Shown one piece after another: positions 18,612 through 27,732 of a stretch of DNA of 64,000 bases. Source of the stretch: Flavobacterium sp. H122. Its GTDB lineage: Bacteria > Bacteroidota > Bacteroidia > Flavobacteriales > Flavobacteriaceae. The stretch lies in assembly GCF_004959765.1 (NCBI RefSeq), contig NZ_SJZD01000003.1, forward strand, positions 305,113-369,112. Direction: 5' to 3'. The translations under genes were made by a program, and so were the position numbers. The number at the start of each line of letters is the position of its first letter. Position 1 is the stretch's first letter. The notes under the pieces were generated by a model. It saw nothing but the letters and a program-made list of their open reading frames with translations. It searched no databases and was not told the origin of the DNA.

Positions 18612-18650
18612 GATTTAGATTTTAGAAATCAGAAGACCGAAATCTAAAAA
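18612..18650. repeat. Word-repeat palindrome in the asnS leader
   Basis: Contains the words TTTAGATTTTAGAAATCAG and CGAAATCTAAAAA, partly complementary. The same AGAAATCTAAAAT word occurs near and inside the deacetylase gene at 42.9-43.3 kb. It lies in the probable 5' leader of asnS. Confidence 0.5.
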
Positions 18651-18668
18651 TACTTTTACTATAATGTG

Positions 18669-18676
18669 CAAATATA
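18669..18676 (-). promoter_or_regulatory. asnS: asnS -7 promoter element
   Basis: TATATTTG on the minus strand, about 70 nt upstream of the asnS start codon. No TTG was found at consensus distance, so only the -7 element is called. Confidence 0.4.
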
Positions 18677-18835
18677 ATGGATTTGAACGAAAAGCGAAAG
18701 AATAGCTATTCAAGGAATTCTTATTATTTGTCAAAAAATATTTTTTGTGATAAGTGTTTTGTTTTTAACGAATTTGTTTGGTCTGATTTCTCCCGGAGAA
18801 AATAATATTTCCTGATTCTGTAAAATGGAAAAAAA

Positions 18836-19378
18836 TTATCGTCTAGGCTGATTTTTTATTGCAGCATTCAGTCTTGCTTCTGTATTCGCTTTAATGGTAG
18901 TGATGAATTCTTCGTCTTTTATAAAATCACTTTTGTAAAGGCCTTTGCTGATAAAGGTTATTTTATCCTCATTTAAAAACGAAATACAGATAATTGGCAT
19001 TTCATAGGAATTAATAGGTTTGATGCCAAAGTTTAAAGTTTTTACTGCTTCATCTGTGCTGACTTCTTTTTTTAAAACGAAATCATAGACAACATAATTG
19101 AGAGTATCCTTTCTGTTTAATGTCGCAATTTGTTCTGTGATTATTATCTTATCGGTTTTACTGTATAAATCTTCAGATAAAGTTGAAGCCAATTCTTTGG
19201 TGAATTTTATATCATCAATTTGCTTTCTTGAGTGTTTTTTTAATTTTAAATTAGGATTTACTATCGCAGTTTGTGGTCTTTTTATTATTTCATACTTATT
19301 TTTTGGATTTTGAATATTCTGGCAATCAGCAATGTTGATGTTGAAAACAAATAATAGGAATAGTATAAGATGTTTCAT
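18836..19378 (-). CDS. Small secreted protein of a three-paralogue set (copy 3)
   Basis: A 180-aa protein with a cleavable signal peptide (MKHLILFLLFVFNINIADCQ). The mature part shares with its neighbours the pattern YEI..R, a KLKKHSRKQ-like turn, an ELASTLSEDLY segment, NYVVYDFVLKKE, a NFGIKPIN segment and FLNEDKITF. I do not recognise a named family. It begins 2 nt after the stop of the frameshifted paralogue upstream and is the last gene of the MMPL operon. A DCQ at the signal end could also be read as a weak lipobox. Confidence 0.65.
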   Translation of the reverse strand: MKHLILFLLFVFNINIADCQNIQNPKNKYEIIKRPQTAIVNPNLKLKKHSRKQIDDIKFTKELASTLSEDLYSKTDKIIITEQIATLNRKDTLNYVVYDFVLKKEVSTDEAVKTLNFGIKPINSYEMPIICISFLNEDKITFISKGLYKSDFIKDEEFITTIKANTEARLNAAIKNQPRR

Positions 19379-19380
19379 GA

Positions 19381-19901
19381 TTAATCGGTTTTGGTGATTG
19401 GCTGATTTATTCGGGATTCTGTATTTTCTTTGATAAAACTGATAAAATCTTCGTTATTTAAATATTCTGTATCTGAGGTGAATCGGCATACGCAGGTTAT
19501 TTTATTTTCATTTAGAAATGCAAAGCAGGTAGTTGGTGCTTTATAGCCGTTTATATATTTAATTCCTAAGTTTATGCTTTTTTTTAACTGATTTATGCCT
19601 GTTTCTTTTTTCAGAATATAATCATAGACAACATAATTTATGGTGTCCTTTTTTTTAAAACGGCAGTTTCATAAGTGTAGTTTATTCTGTCAGCATTTTC
19701 AAAAAAGTCTTCCGAAAGTGTTGCTGCGACAGATTTTGAAAAGCGTAAATTGTATTCTTCAGTTCTGGTAAGTTTTTTTTGGTTTTTATTTATTTTGATA
19801 TTTCCTGAATCAGTCCTGTTTGTTATTTCATAATTTGTCCCGGTCTGGCAATCTGCATAGTTAAAAACTAGAAAAAATATGGATATGATGAAAGGTTTCA
19901 T
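19381..19901 (-). pseudogene. Small secreted protein of the three-paralogue set (copy 2), frameshifted in an A8 tract
   Basis: Translation from ATG 19901 gives a signal peptide and 87 residues that align with both neighbours (YEITNRTDSG, LRFSKSVAATLSEDFFENAD, ETAVLKK). It then leaves frame at an A8 tract (complement of T8 at 19649-19656) and stops at 19638. Shifting by -1 on that tract restores the family sequence DTINYVVYDYILKKETG, NLGIKYINGYKAPTT, FLNENKITCVC, to a stop at 19381-19383. Full length would be about 173 residues. It may be a true pseudogene, a phase-variable or slippage-decoded gene, or a sequencing error in a homopolymer. Confidence 0.75.
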
Positions 19902-20051
19902 AATCTAAAGCGTGTATTGGTTTTTCAGCTTAAAATTGATTTTAAGTTGCGGTACTTCAATAAAAAGTTTGTTGTTTCTGCTAAAGATAACAATTAATTC
20001 AAGTAAATTCTGATTTAAATTGAATCACGGATAATTTTAAACGGTCTGTGC

Positions 20052-20576
20052 TTATTTCTTCAGAACCAATGTTTTTAATCTTAATTCTGTACTTTCTATA
20101 ATGCTTTTTGTAAAGTTATCATCTTGAAGGACTTTTGAAGTGAATGAGTTTTCACAAACACAGGTTATTTTATCCAGATTGAAAAAGGAAGAGCAGCTAA
20201 TTGGCCATTTGTACAGACTAATTCGTTTAATTCCAAAGTTTGATTTTTCCTGCAGTTCTTTAATATCGGTTCCTTTTATCAGAATAAAATCATATACAAT
20301 ATAGTTAATCGTATCATTCTTTTTGTTCGTGGCTGTTTCTTTACTAATAAGTATACTTTTTGTTTTTCCGTACAAAGTTGTGTTGATTTTGGAAGCTAAT
20401 TCTTTTGAAAAACGCAAATCTTCGACTTCTTTTTTTGAATGTTTTTTTAGTTTTTCATTTGTATTTAAAATTTCTGTAACACTTCGGGATATTACTTCAA
20501 AAGCAAAATCAGTTCCGTTCGCCTGACAATTAGCAACAGGTGTAATGAAAAAAAATATAACGATGAAAAATTTCAT
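20052..20576 (-). CDS. Small secreted protein of the three-paralogue set (copy 1)
   Basis: A 174-aa protein with a signal peptide (MKFFIVIFFFITPVANCQA). It shares the family blocks KLKKHSKKEVEDLRFSKELA, INYIVYDFILIKG, NFGIKRIS and FFNLDKITCVC with the two genes downstream. Family unknown. It begins 9 nt after the MMPL exporter stop codon, so the exporter and the secreted proteins form one transcription unit. A 150-nt spacer with nothing recognisable separates it from copy 2. Confidence 0.65.
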   Translation of the reverse strand: MKFFIVIFFFITPVANCQANGTDFAFEVISRSVTEILNTNEKLKKHSKKEVEDLRFSKELASKINTTLYGKTKSILISKETATNKKNDTINYIVYDFILIKGTDIKELQEKSNFGIKRISLYKWPISCSSFFNLDKITCVCENSFTSKVLQDDNFTKSIIESTELRLKTLVLKK

Positions 20577-20585
20577 GTTTTAAAG

Positions 20586-23003
20586 TTATTGCTTTTTTTC
20601 GACAGCTTCAATCTCTTCATCTGTTGCTTCCAGGATGTCAATAATTGGTTCCGGTAATTCTTGTTGGTTGGCCAATGTTTTGTTTAGTGAAAGTACCAAT
20701 GAAGGTAATAATACCAAATTAGATAACATTCCAAAACTCAATGTTAAAGCAACCAAACCACCAAGTGCTACAGTACCGCCGAAGCTTGAAAGCATGAATA
20801 CTGAAAATCCGAAGAACAGTACAATAGAGGTGTAAAACATACTAATTCCTGCATCATCAAAAGTAGCAAAAACCGATTTTTTAATTTTCCAGTCGTTGCG
20901 GGATAATTCCATCCGGTATTGGGCGAGGAAACGTAAAGTATCATCAACCGACATACCAAAAGCAATTCCGAATACCAGGATAGTAGACGGTTTTAAAGGA
21001 ATTCCTAAAAAGCCCATTAATCCTGCTGTCATTAATAATGGCAGTAAGTTGGGAATGATTGAAACCAGTACCATTTTAAAAGACCGGAACATGATGGCTA
21101 CTAAGGCTGCAGTTAACCCAAATGCCATTAATAATGATGAAAGTAGGTTGTCAAGTAGGTATTTTGTCCCTTTTTGGAAAACCGATGGCTTTCCGGTAAT
21201 TATCACGTCATATCGTGGTGAAGGGAATAATTTGTTTGCTTTTGCTCTGATCTGAGCTTCAATTGCGTCCATTTTTTCACCGTTCTCATCTTTTATAAAA
21301 GTTGTGATTCGGGCAAACTGACCTGTTGAATCCACATAGCTTTTCATTAAATTTTCTTTTGAATTTTTCGTTGCATTTTTAGCATACGACAAAATAAAAG
21401 CTTGTTCCTGAGCGGTTGGTAATTCGTAAAAATCAGGATTCCCGTTATAGTAAGCCTGTTTGGAATATTTAACCAAATTGACTACTGAAAGAGTTTTTGA
21501 TAATTCAGGAATTTCGTTGATGGTTTCTTCCAGCTCTTCCATACGTTTAAGAGTGGAAAGTTTCATAACACCTTTTTTGCGTTTGGTGTCAATCATTATT
21601 TCTAAGGGCATTACACCGTCAAATTCTTTTTCAAAGAAACGTATGTCATCAAAGAATGCTGTTTTTTTAGGCATGTCTTCAATAATACTTCCGGAAATTT
21701 TGATTTTGTGAATACCTATCATTCCTATAATCAATAAACAAACAGCAACTGTGTAAACACCAACTTTGTTGTATTTTACAGTGTTTATAATCCATCTGAA
21801 GAAAGCGGTTAAATATTCTCTCTCCAAATGCCCCAAGTGTCTTTGAATAGGAGCAGGAATGTAGCTGAAAAATACAGGTAAAATCAGCATACAAAGAATA
21901 TAGATTGCTAAGATATTGATAGATGTAATAACACCAAATTCTACCAATAAAGTATTGTTTGTGGCTATAAAAGTGGCAAACCCTAAAGCTGTTGTAAGGT
22001 TTGTCATTAAAGTTGCCGTTCCTGTTTTAGTAATAACGCGTTGCAGTGCTTTTGCCTTATTGGCATGTTTGTAATATTCCTGATGGTATTTATTGATCAG
22101 GAAAATACAGTTGGGAATTCCAATGACGATTACTAAAGTTGGAACTAATGCGGTTAAAACGGTAATTTCATATCCTAACAGACCTAATAATCCAAAAGAC
22201 CACATTACGCCTATAATCACTACTAAAAGTGAAATTGTTGTGGCTCTGAAAGAGCGGAAGAAAAAGAAGAATATTAAGCCGGTAACAAGAAGTGCTGCTC
22301 CAATAAATAAACCTATTTCATCTATGATGGTTTTAGCATTGAGTGTGCGTATGTAAGGCATGCCCGAGGCATGAATGTCTATTCCTGTTGTTTTTTCAAA
22401 CTTTTCTATTTCAGGGATTAATGATTCTAGAACGTATTCTTTTCGGATTTTTGTATTGACAATTTTTTTATCCAGATAAACGGCCGAACGGATTGCTCCC
22501 GATTTTTTATTGAACAGCAGGCCTTCATAAAAAGGGAGGTTTTCCAATAAATCTTTTTTGACTTTAGAAAGATATTGTTGGTTGTCAGTTTTTGATTTGT
22601 CAACTAAGTTGTTCAGGGTAAAAGATTGTACAGAGTCACTTTTCGCCAAGGTTTTTAGATTGTCAGCCGAAATTACCAAATCAACTTCTTTGTGATTTTG
22701 TATGCTGGACATCATTTCGCTCCAGGCTTTGAATGCTTTAGGAGTAAAAAGTCGGTCGTCTTTTGTGGCTAAAACAATAAGGTTTCCTTCTTCACCGAAT
22801 TTGTCAAGGAAATTATTGTAATCAACATTTACTTTGTCGTCAGCAGGGATAAGATTGGCTTCGGTATGTGTAAAACGGATGTGTTTCCATTGTGTAGCTA
22901 AAAGTCCGGTTATAAGCACTACAAGGAGTAATATAGTAATTCGGTTTCTTAAAATTATTCGGGCAATAAACTCCCAAAAACCAAGGCTGAGTAATTTCTT
23001 CAT
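20586..23003 (-). CDS. MMPL/RND-superfamily exporter
   Basis: An 805-aa membrane protein with the two-repeat RND layout. One helix (about 18-38), a large periplasmic domain (about 40-215) and a cluster of five or six helices (about 225-400) are followed by a second repeat with a helix near 415-435, a periplasmic domain and a helix cluster at about 625-780. Motif-like segments are GVMWSFGLLGLLGYEITVLT in repeat 1 and FGIAFGMSVDDTLRFLAQY in repeat 2. The family moves lipids or hydrophobic compounds out of the inner membrane by proton motive force. Substrate unknown. It leads the operon with three secreted paralogues. Confidence 0.85.
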   Translation of the reverse strand: MKKLLSLGFWEFIARIILRNRITILLLVVLITGLLATQWKHIRFTHTEANLIPADDKVNVDYNNFLDKFGEEGNLIVLATKDDRLFTPKAFKAWSEMMSSIQNHKEVDLVISADNLKTLAKSDSVQSFTLNNLVDKSKTDNQQYLSKVKKDLLENLPFYEGLLFNKKSGAIRSAVYLDKKIVNTKIRKEYVLESLIPEIEKFEKTTGIDIHASGMPYIRTLNAKTIIDEIGLFIGAALLVTGLIFFFFFRSFRATTISLLVVIIGVMWSFGLLGLLGYEITVLTALVPTLVIVIGIPNCIFLINKYHQEYYKHANKAKALQRVITKTGTATLMTNLTTALGFATFIATNNTLLVEFGVITSINILAIYILCMLILPVFFSYIPAPIQRHLGHLEREYLTAFFRWIINTVKYNKVGVYTVAVCLLIIGMIGIHKIKISGSIIEDMPKKTAFFDDIRFFEKEFDGVMPLEIMIDTKRKKGVMKLSTLKRMEELEETINEIPELSKTLSVVNLVKYSKQAYYNGNPDFYELPTAQEQAFILSYAKNATKNSKENLMKSYVDSTGQFARITTFIKDENGEKMDAIEAQIRAKANKLFPSPRYDVIITGKPSVFQKGTKYLLDNLLSSLLMAFGLTAALVAIMFRSFKMVLVSIIPNLLPLLMTAGLMGFLGIPLKPSTILVFGIAFGMSVDDTLRFLAQYRMELSRNDWKIKKSVFATFDDAGISMFYTSIVLFFGFSVFMLSSFGGTVALGGLVALTLSFGMLSNLVLLPSLVLSLNKTLANQQELPEPIIDILEATDEEIEAVEKKQ

Positions 23004-23022
23004 TTTTTACGAACAAGGGTTA

Positions 23023-23049
23023 CAAAGTTAGCGAAAACCATTAAAACAA
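23023..23049 (-). promoter_or_regulatory. Promoter of the MMPL exporter operon
   Basis: On the minus strand, TTG (23047-23049), 16 nt (slightly short), TAACTTTG (23023-23030), about 20 nt before the start codon. Confidence 0.4.
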
Positions 23050-23175
23050 TTGCTTTTAAGGGTTAAGTTTTAGTGAAAATAAAAAGCAATATTATTTTTT
23101 GTTCAATTCTTGCCTGTTCAGTTTTTTATATACAGTTATTTTGTCATATTTGTGAAGCAAATTCAAAAACTAAGA

Positions 23176-25446
23176 ATGAAAAAATTAAAAAACGCTATTT
23201 TCTATTTTACTGTTACAGGTTTCTTTACTGCGCTTATGTATTGGGTGGTTGGGCAAGGAAAAGCTTTGGAAATCGGTAGAAAAATTATATCTCCTAATTC
23301 TAAAAATACATTATGGAACCAGTTTCTGGAATCATTAATTAATAATTTGCATCATCCGTTAGCGGTTTTGCTGGCTCAGATTATTACTATAATTATAATT
23401 GCACGTTTTTTTGGATGGATATTTAAAAAGATAGGACAACCTTCGGTAATTGGTGAAATAATTGCCGGAATTTTTCTTGGACCTTCTCTTGTAGGAATGT
23501 ATTTTCCTGAATTCTCCCATGTTGTTTTTCCTGTAGAATCATTAGGGAATCTGCAGTTTTTGAGTCAGATAGGTTTGATTTTGTTCATGTTTGTGATTGG
23601 GATGGAATTGGATTTAAAAGTTCTGAAAAATAAAGCTAACGATGCCGTTGTAATCAGTCATGCGAGTATAATTATTCCGTTTGCTTTAGGAATGATACTG
23701 GCTTATTTTGTGTATCACCGATTTGCTCCCGAAGGAATTGAATTTTTGTCATTTTCACTGTTTTTGGGTATTGCCATGAGTATTACTGCTTTTCCTGTAC
23801 TGGCAAGAATTGTTCAGGAGAGGGGATTGCATAAAACAAAAATCGGTACTGTCGTGATTACTTGCGCCGCTGCTGATGATATTACGGCCTGGTGCCTGCT
23901 TGCGGCGGTTATTGCGATTGTAAAAGCAGGTACGTTTGCCAGTTCGCTTTACATTATAGGTTTGGCAGCAGTTTATGTTGCTTTAATGTTGTTTTTAGTT
24001 AAACCTTTCCTGAAAAGAGTAGGTGATTTGTATTCGGGCAGTGATAATTTAAGCAAGCCGGTTGTGGCGATTTTCTTTTTGACATTGATTATTTCTTCTT
24101 ACTGTACTGAAATAATAGGAATTCATGCATTGTTTGGAGCTTTTATGACTGGCGCGATTATGCCTGACATACCTAAATTCCGTCATGTTTTTATTGATAA
24201 GGTAGAAGATGTTTCATTGATTTTGCTGTTGCCGCTCTTCTTTGTTTTTACCGGACTGCGTACGCAGATTGGTTTGATTAATGAACCTTATTTGTGGGAA
24301 ATTACAGGATATATTATTTTAGTGGCTGTTACGGGTAAGTTCATAGGAAGTGCATTAACGGCCAAGTTTGTGGGTCAATCCTGGAAAGACAGCTTAACCA
24401 TAGGTGCTTTGATGAATACCAGAGGATTGATGGAGCTTGTGGTTTTGAATATAGGTTATGACTTAGGTGTCCTGACTTCGGAAATATTTACCATGATGGT
24501 TATCATGGCTTTGGTTACGACTTTTATGACTGGTCCGGCATTGGACTTAATCAATTTTATATTCAAAACCAAAGATGCTATTGTTCCAGAAATTGAAGAA
24601 GCCATTCATAAATTCAAAATTCTTATTTCATTCGGGAATTATGAAAAAGGGAAATCATTGCTTAAAGTTGCCAATGCTTTAACAAAAAAACAAAAAGAAA
24701 CTTCCGCAATAACAGCTATGCACTTGTCTGTAAGTGATGAAATGCACGGTTATAGTATGGAAGAATATGAAAATGAAACTTTTATTCCAATAATAGAAGA
24801 ATCGAAAGTGTTAAACAGAGAAATATCCACTATTTTTAAAGCTACTACTGATATTGAAAACGATATTGCCGAAGTTGCTGAAAAAGGGGATTATGATTTG
24901 CTGCTTGTAGGTTTAGGAAAATCAATTTTTGAAGGCTCACTTTTAGGAAAAGTAATTGGATTTACAACCAGAATGATTAATCCAGACCGTCTTTTAGATA
25001 AACTGACAGGCAAAGAAGGTTTGTTTGCAAATTCAATTTTTGATGAAAGAACCCGTCAGATTATTTCTAAAAATAAAACACCGCTTGGTATATTGGCTGA
25101 AAATGAACTGCATTCCCTGGATAAAATCTTTGTTCCTTTCTTTAATTCCGAAGACGCCTTTTTGATAGATTATATTCAGAAGTTTGTTTTTAACAATAAT
25201 TCTAAAATCAATGTGGTTGATGTGAACAATCAAATTGAAAACAACTATTTGATTAAAAATGCTGTTGCGGCTTTGGATAAGGATCATCCGGACAATATTT
25301 CCATAGTTCATCAAAACAATGTAAACCAGTCTTTTCTTGTGAAGCAGGATTTGATGCTTGTGAGTCTTGAAAGCTGGAAAAAACTTGTAGCAACTAATAA
25401 TCTTTGGTTGAGTAGTTTGCCTTCGGTATTAATTATTAAGCCCTAA
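23176..25446 (+). CDS. CPA2-family cation/H+ antiporter with UspA-like tail
   Basis: A 756-aa protein. ATG 23176 (MKKLKNAIFYFTVTG) is preferred over 23110 because the upstream residues are not typical and overlap a likely promoter. After one N-terminal helix and a soluble stretch come about 12 helices of a Na+/H+ exchanger domain (about residues 65-470). Typical segments are IGQPSVIGEIIAGIFLGPS and the core CAAADDITAWCLLA, where the DD pair is the cation/proton site. The C-terminal 270 residues look like a nucleotide-binding UspA-type region (KILISFGNYEKGKSLL, GDYDLLLVGLGKSIF). Exchange of K+ or Na+ for H+ is likely; the ion cannot be decided. Confidence 0.85.
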   Translation: MKKLKNAIFYFTVTGFFTALMYWVVGQGKALEIGRKIISPNSKNTLWNQFLESLINNLHHPLAVLLAQIITIIIIARFFGWIFKKIGQPSVIGEIIAGIFLGPSLVGMYFPEFSHVVFPVESLGNLQFLSQIGLILFMFVIGMELDLKVLKNKANDAVVISHASIIIPFALGMILAYFVYHRFAPEGIEFLSFSLFLGIAMSITAFPVLARIVQERGLHKTKIGTVVITCAAADDITAWCLLAAVIAIVKAGTFASSLYIIGLAAVYVALMLFLVKPFLKRVGDLYSGSDNLSKPVVAIFFLTLIISSYCTEIIGIHALFGAFMTGAIMPDIPKFRHVFIDKVEDVSLILLLPLFFVFTGLRTQIGLINEPYLWEITGYIILVAVTGKFIGSALTAKFVGQSWKDSLTIGALMNTRGLMELVVLNIGYDLGVLTSEIFTMMVIMALVTTFMTGPALDLINFIFKTKDAIVPEIEEAIHKFKILISFGNYEKGKSLLKVANALTKKQKETSAITAMHLSVSDEMHGYSMEEYENETFIPIIEESKVLNREISTIFKATTDIENDIAEVAEKGDYDLLLVGLGKSIFEGSLLGKVIGFTTRMINPDRLLDKLTGKEGLFANSIFDERTRQIISKNKTPLGILAENELHSLDKIFVPFFNSEDAFLIDYIQKFVFNNNSKINVVDVNNQIENNYLIKNAVAALDKDHPDNISIVHQNNVNQSFLVKQDLMLVSLESWKKLVATNNLWLSSLPSVLIIKP

Positions 25447-27660
25447 ATTTATTTGAAGACTCAGCTTTACAGCTATGTTGTCTTCAAAATTCGGTAACTG
25501 ATTTGGACCATATCTATAAAAAGCTGTAAAACCAAGCCCTTTATAGATTTGGTTCATTTCAAAACCTGATTCGTAAAAACCTTTTTCAAGTGTTTTAAAA
25601 ACAATGTCGCTGTGTCTTTCTTTATGCTTCAAATCACCTATACCATATCGTGAAACAAGACAAAAGACAGGTTTGATCTGTCGGTTAATCTCCCATTTCG
25701 GGAAATAGTGTTTTAAATGGATATAAGCATATTTATCAGAGAAGAACTCATTAAAAAACATAGTTTCAAAACTATCCCTGCCTGCAAAAGTAATACGCTG
25801 AATAATTTTGTCTTTGTTTAAATTGTTGGGAGAGTGGTTGTATAAATGCGTTATAGGAACATCTCCGAAAGCTCTTCCAGCTTCAAACAACAGGCTGATT
25901 TTATGATTTGAATTGAATTTTTTCTGATAATCAAAACGGAAATCGATTTTACCGAAATCAAAATCATTTGCCATCATACCTGAAACTGTTTTTGTTATCT
26001 GAAAGGTGAATTTCGGGTAATTTTTACTGTACTCGATTCTGCCGTTAGGGGTTTGCATATATTTGCTGAACGGATTCCATTGAAGTGAAAAGGTAAGCAG
26101 TGACGCGTTGAAATTCGAATAGATAGTGTTGTTTAAGCTGTAAAAGTAATTGAATCTGGGGTCAATATGACTCTGACTTAATTGCAGCATAGCCTCAGTT
26201 TTTGGGATAATCTTCGACTCTATATAACCCCTCCAGGTTTCGTGGTTGTAAAATGTATTTAGGTTAAAAGGTCTTGGATCATAAATTTTGAAGGTTCTTT
26301 TGTCTATTTCCAGGGCTGTATTGGCAATTTCAGACAGATCGTCTTTATATCCAATTCCCAGCCAGGTTTCTGAAGCTTTGTTTAAATTGACCGAAGTTGT
26401 AAGGGAACCTTTAAAAGTTCCGTCTTTTGTTCCATAGGCAAAATAGCCTTCAGTTTTAAAAATTTTAAAGAGTTTTTCGTTTGTTACCCCACCCACTCCT
26501 AAGCGAAAGCCTTCGTAATTATTGTAGCGGATTAAATACCGCAAATCAAAGTCAAAAAAGCCAACAGGATAGTAGCCCTTAATTATTTTCCGGCCTATTT
26601 TAATTTTGTTTTCTATACGTTTGGCCTCAATCAGACTGTCCATCGACACATAAGTGGTGTTGCTTCTTACATCTGTCGTGTCATTGAAATAGTTGTACCA
26701 AAGTTCTTCTTTTCTGTTAATAGCTTTTTCCGGAATTTCTATTAAAAATTGTTTGTTTTGAATGGATTGATTGCCAAAAGAGACTTGTGAAAATTTTGTA
26801 GTTGATAATATCTCAATAAAATCTGTAGCGTATTTTTTGCCTAAAGGGTTGTATTTAATGTCTGTTTCATCAAAAGAAATGGTTTCTCCCAATATTTTTA
26901 TCGGATACTTATTACCGCCTTTCTTTATGGTAAGTTTTATTTTTGAAGGAAACCAATTGTGAATTTCGTCATTCCAAACCATTTCATGGATGGATGAGAT
27001 GTTTAATTTTCCCGAAGTTTTAAGTTCTGCTTTTGCAATACTGAATTTTTCTTCATCAATGTATAAGCGTCCGCTTAAATTAGTGTGTTTTCTGATTGTT
27101 TTGGGTTTAAATGAAACAATCGTAATGTTTCTTGAGCCTAAGATTGTTTTGTTTTCTATTGTGAAATTGTAATCTTTCAGTCCCTTTTCAGAAATTGGAT
27201 TTATATATTCCTTTTCGGCTATTTTAAATTTTCTTTTGTACAGAGAAAAAGGAGACAGCTCGAGAGCAAAGTATTCATAGATAGGTTCTTTGAACCCCGC
27301 CATTTTAGTTGATATGATTTCTTCTTTTAAAAAATCATCGGTTTTTGAGAGAGAAGAGATTTTTTCTGTCTGATATAGATGCTGCTTTGCGATTATTTTT
27401 TTGAATTTATAATCAGATGAATCTATTTCTTTAATTATTTTAATTCCTTTTTTTGTTTTATAAATTGTGTCAATATGCCCAACAGACGAGTTTGGGTCTG
27501 CGGTTATTATCAGTTTGCTGTAAGAAGTTAAATTGAAATTGTCAGGTTCGTTTTTTGCTTTATCAGCAATGATTTTTTTGATAAAAGCTTCGGGAGATTG
27601 TTGACTGTAAGTAACCGCTGTACTTAATATAAAAAAGAGCCAAAATTTAGTTTTTATCAT
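25429..27660 (-). CDS. DUF5686-family outer-membrane barrel protein lacking the carboxypeptidase-regulatory domain
   Basis: A 743-aa exported protein. The signal peptide (MIKTKFWLFFILSTAVTYSQ) is followed directly by SPEAFIKKIIADKAKNEPDN, the DUF5686 start. A soluble region of about 300 residues precedes a C-terminal barrel of alternating strands (GFRLGVGGVTNEKLFKIFKT onward) ending in LSLQINLGLNN. Most family members I know carry an N-terminal CarboxypepD_reg-like beta-sandwich before this point; here it is missing. Function unknown. A -7 box TATCTTTG lies at 27681-27688. The 3' end overlaps the antiporter gene by 18 nt. Confidence 0.85.
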   Translation of the reverse strand: MIKTKFWLFFILSTAVTYSQQSPEAFIKKIIADKAKNEPDNFNLTSYSKLIITADPNSSVGHIDTIYKTKKGIKIIKEIDSSDYKFKKIIAKQHLYQTEKISSLSKTDDFLKEEIISTKMAGFKEPIYEYFALELSPFSLYKRKFKIAEKEYINPISEKGLKDYNFTIENKTILGSRNITIVSFKPKTIRKHTNLSGRLYIDEEKFSIAKAELKTSGKLNISSIHEMVWNDEIHNWFPSKIKLTIKKGGNKYPIKILGETISFDETDIKYNPLGKKYATDFIEILSTTKFSQVSFGNQSIQNKQFLIEIPEKAINRKEELWYNYFNDTTDVRSNTTYVSMDSLIEAKRIENKIKIGRKIIKGYYPVGFFDFDLRYLIRYNNYEGFRLGVGGVTNEKLFKIFKTEGYFAYGTKDGTFKGSLTTSVNLNKASETWLGIGYKDDLSEIANTALEIDKRTFKIYDPRPFNLNTFYNHETWRGYIESKIIPKTEAMLQLSQSHIDPRFNYFYSLNNTIYSNFNASLLTFSLQWNPFSKYMQTPNGRIEYSKNYPKFTFQITKTVSGMMANDFDFGKIDFRFDYQKKFNSNHKISLLFEAGRAFGDVPITHLYNHSPNNLNKDKIIQRITFAGRDSFETMFFNEFFSDKYAYIHLKHYFPKWEINRQIKPVFCLVSRYGIGDLKHKERHSDIVFKTLEKGFYESGFEMNQIYKGLGFTAFYRYGPNQLPNFEDNIAVKLSLQINLGLNN

Positions 27661-27691
27661 TCAAGTATATTTTCAGTCTTCAAAGATAGAT

Positions 27692-27730
27692 AAAATTAAA
27701 AAATCTGCCCGAAGCAGATTTTTTAATTTT
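27692..27730 (-). terminator. Terminator between the Ppx/GppA-like and DUF5686 genes
   Basis: Perfect 17-bp arms (27692-27708 with 27714-27730) and a 5-nt loop, AT-rich outside and GC in the centre, with T runs on both strands. It ends transcription of the gene at 27733-28809. Confidence 0.85.
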
Positions 27731-27732
27731 TT

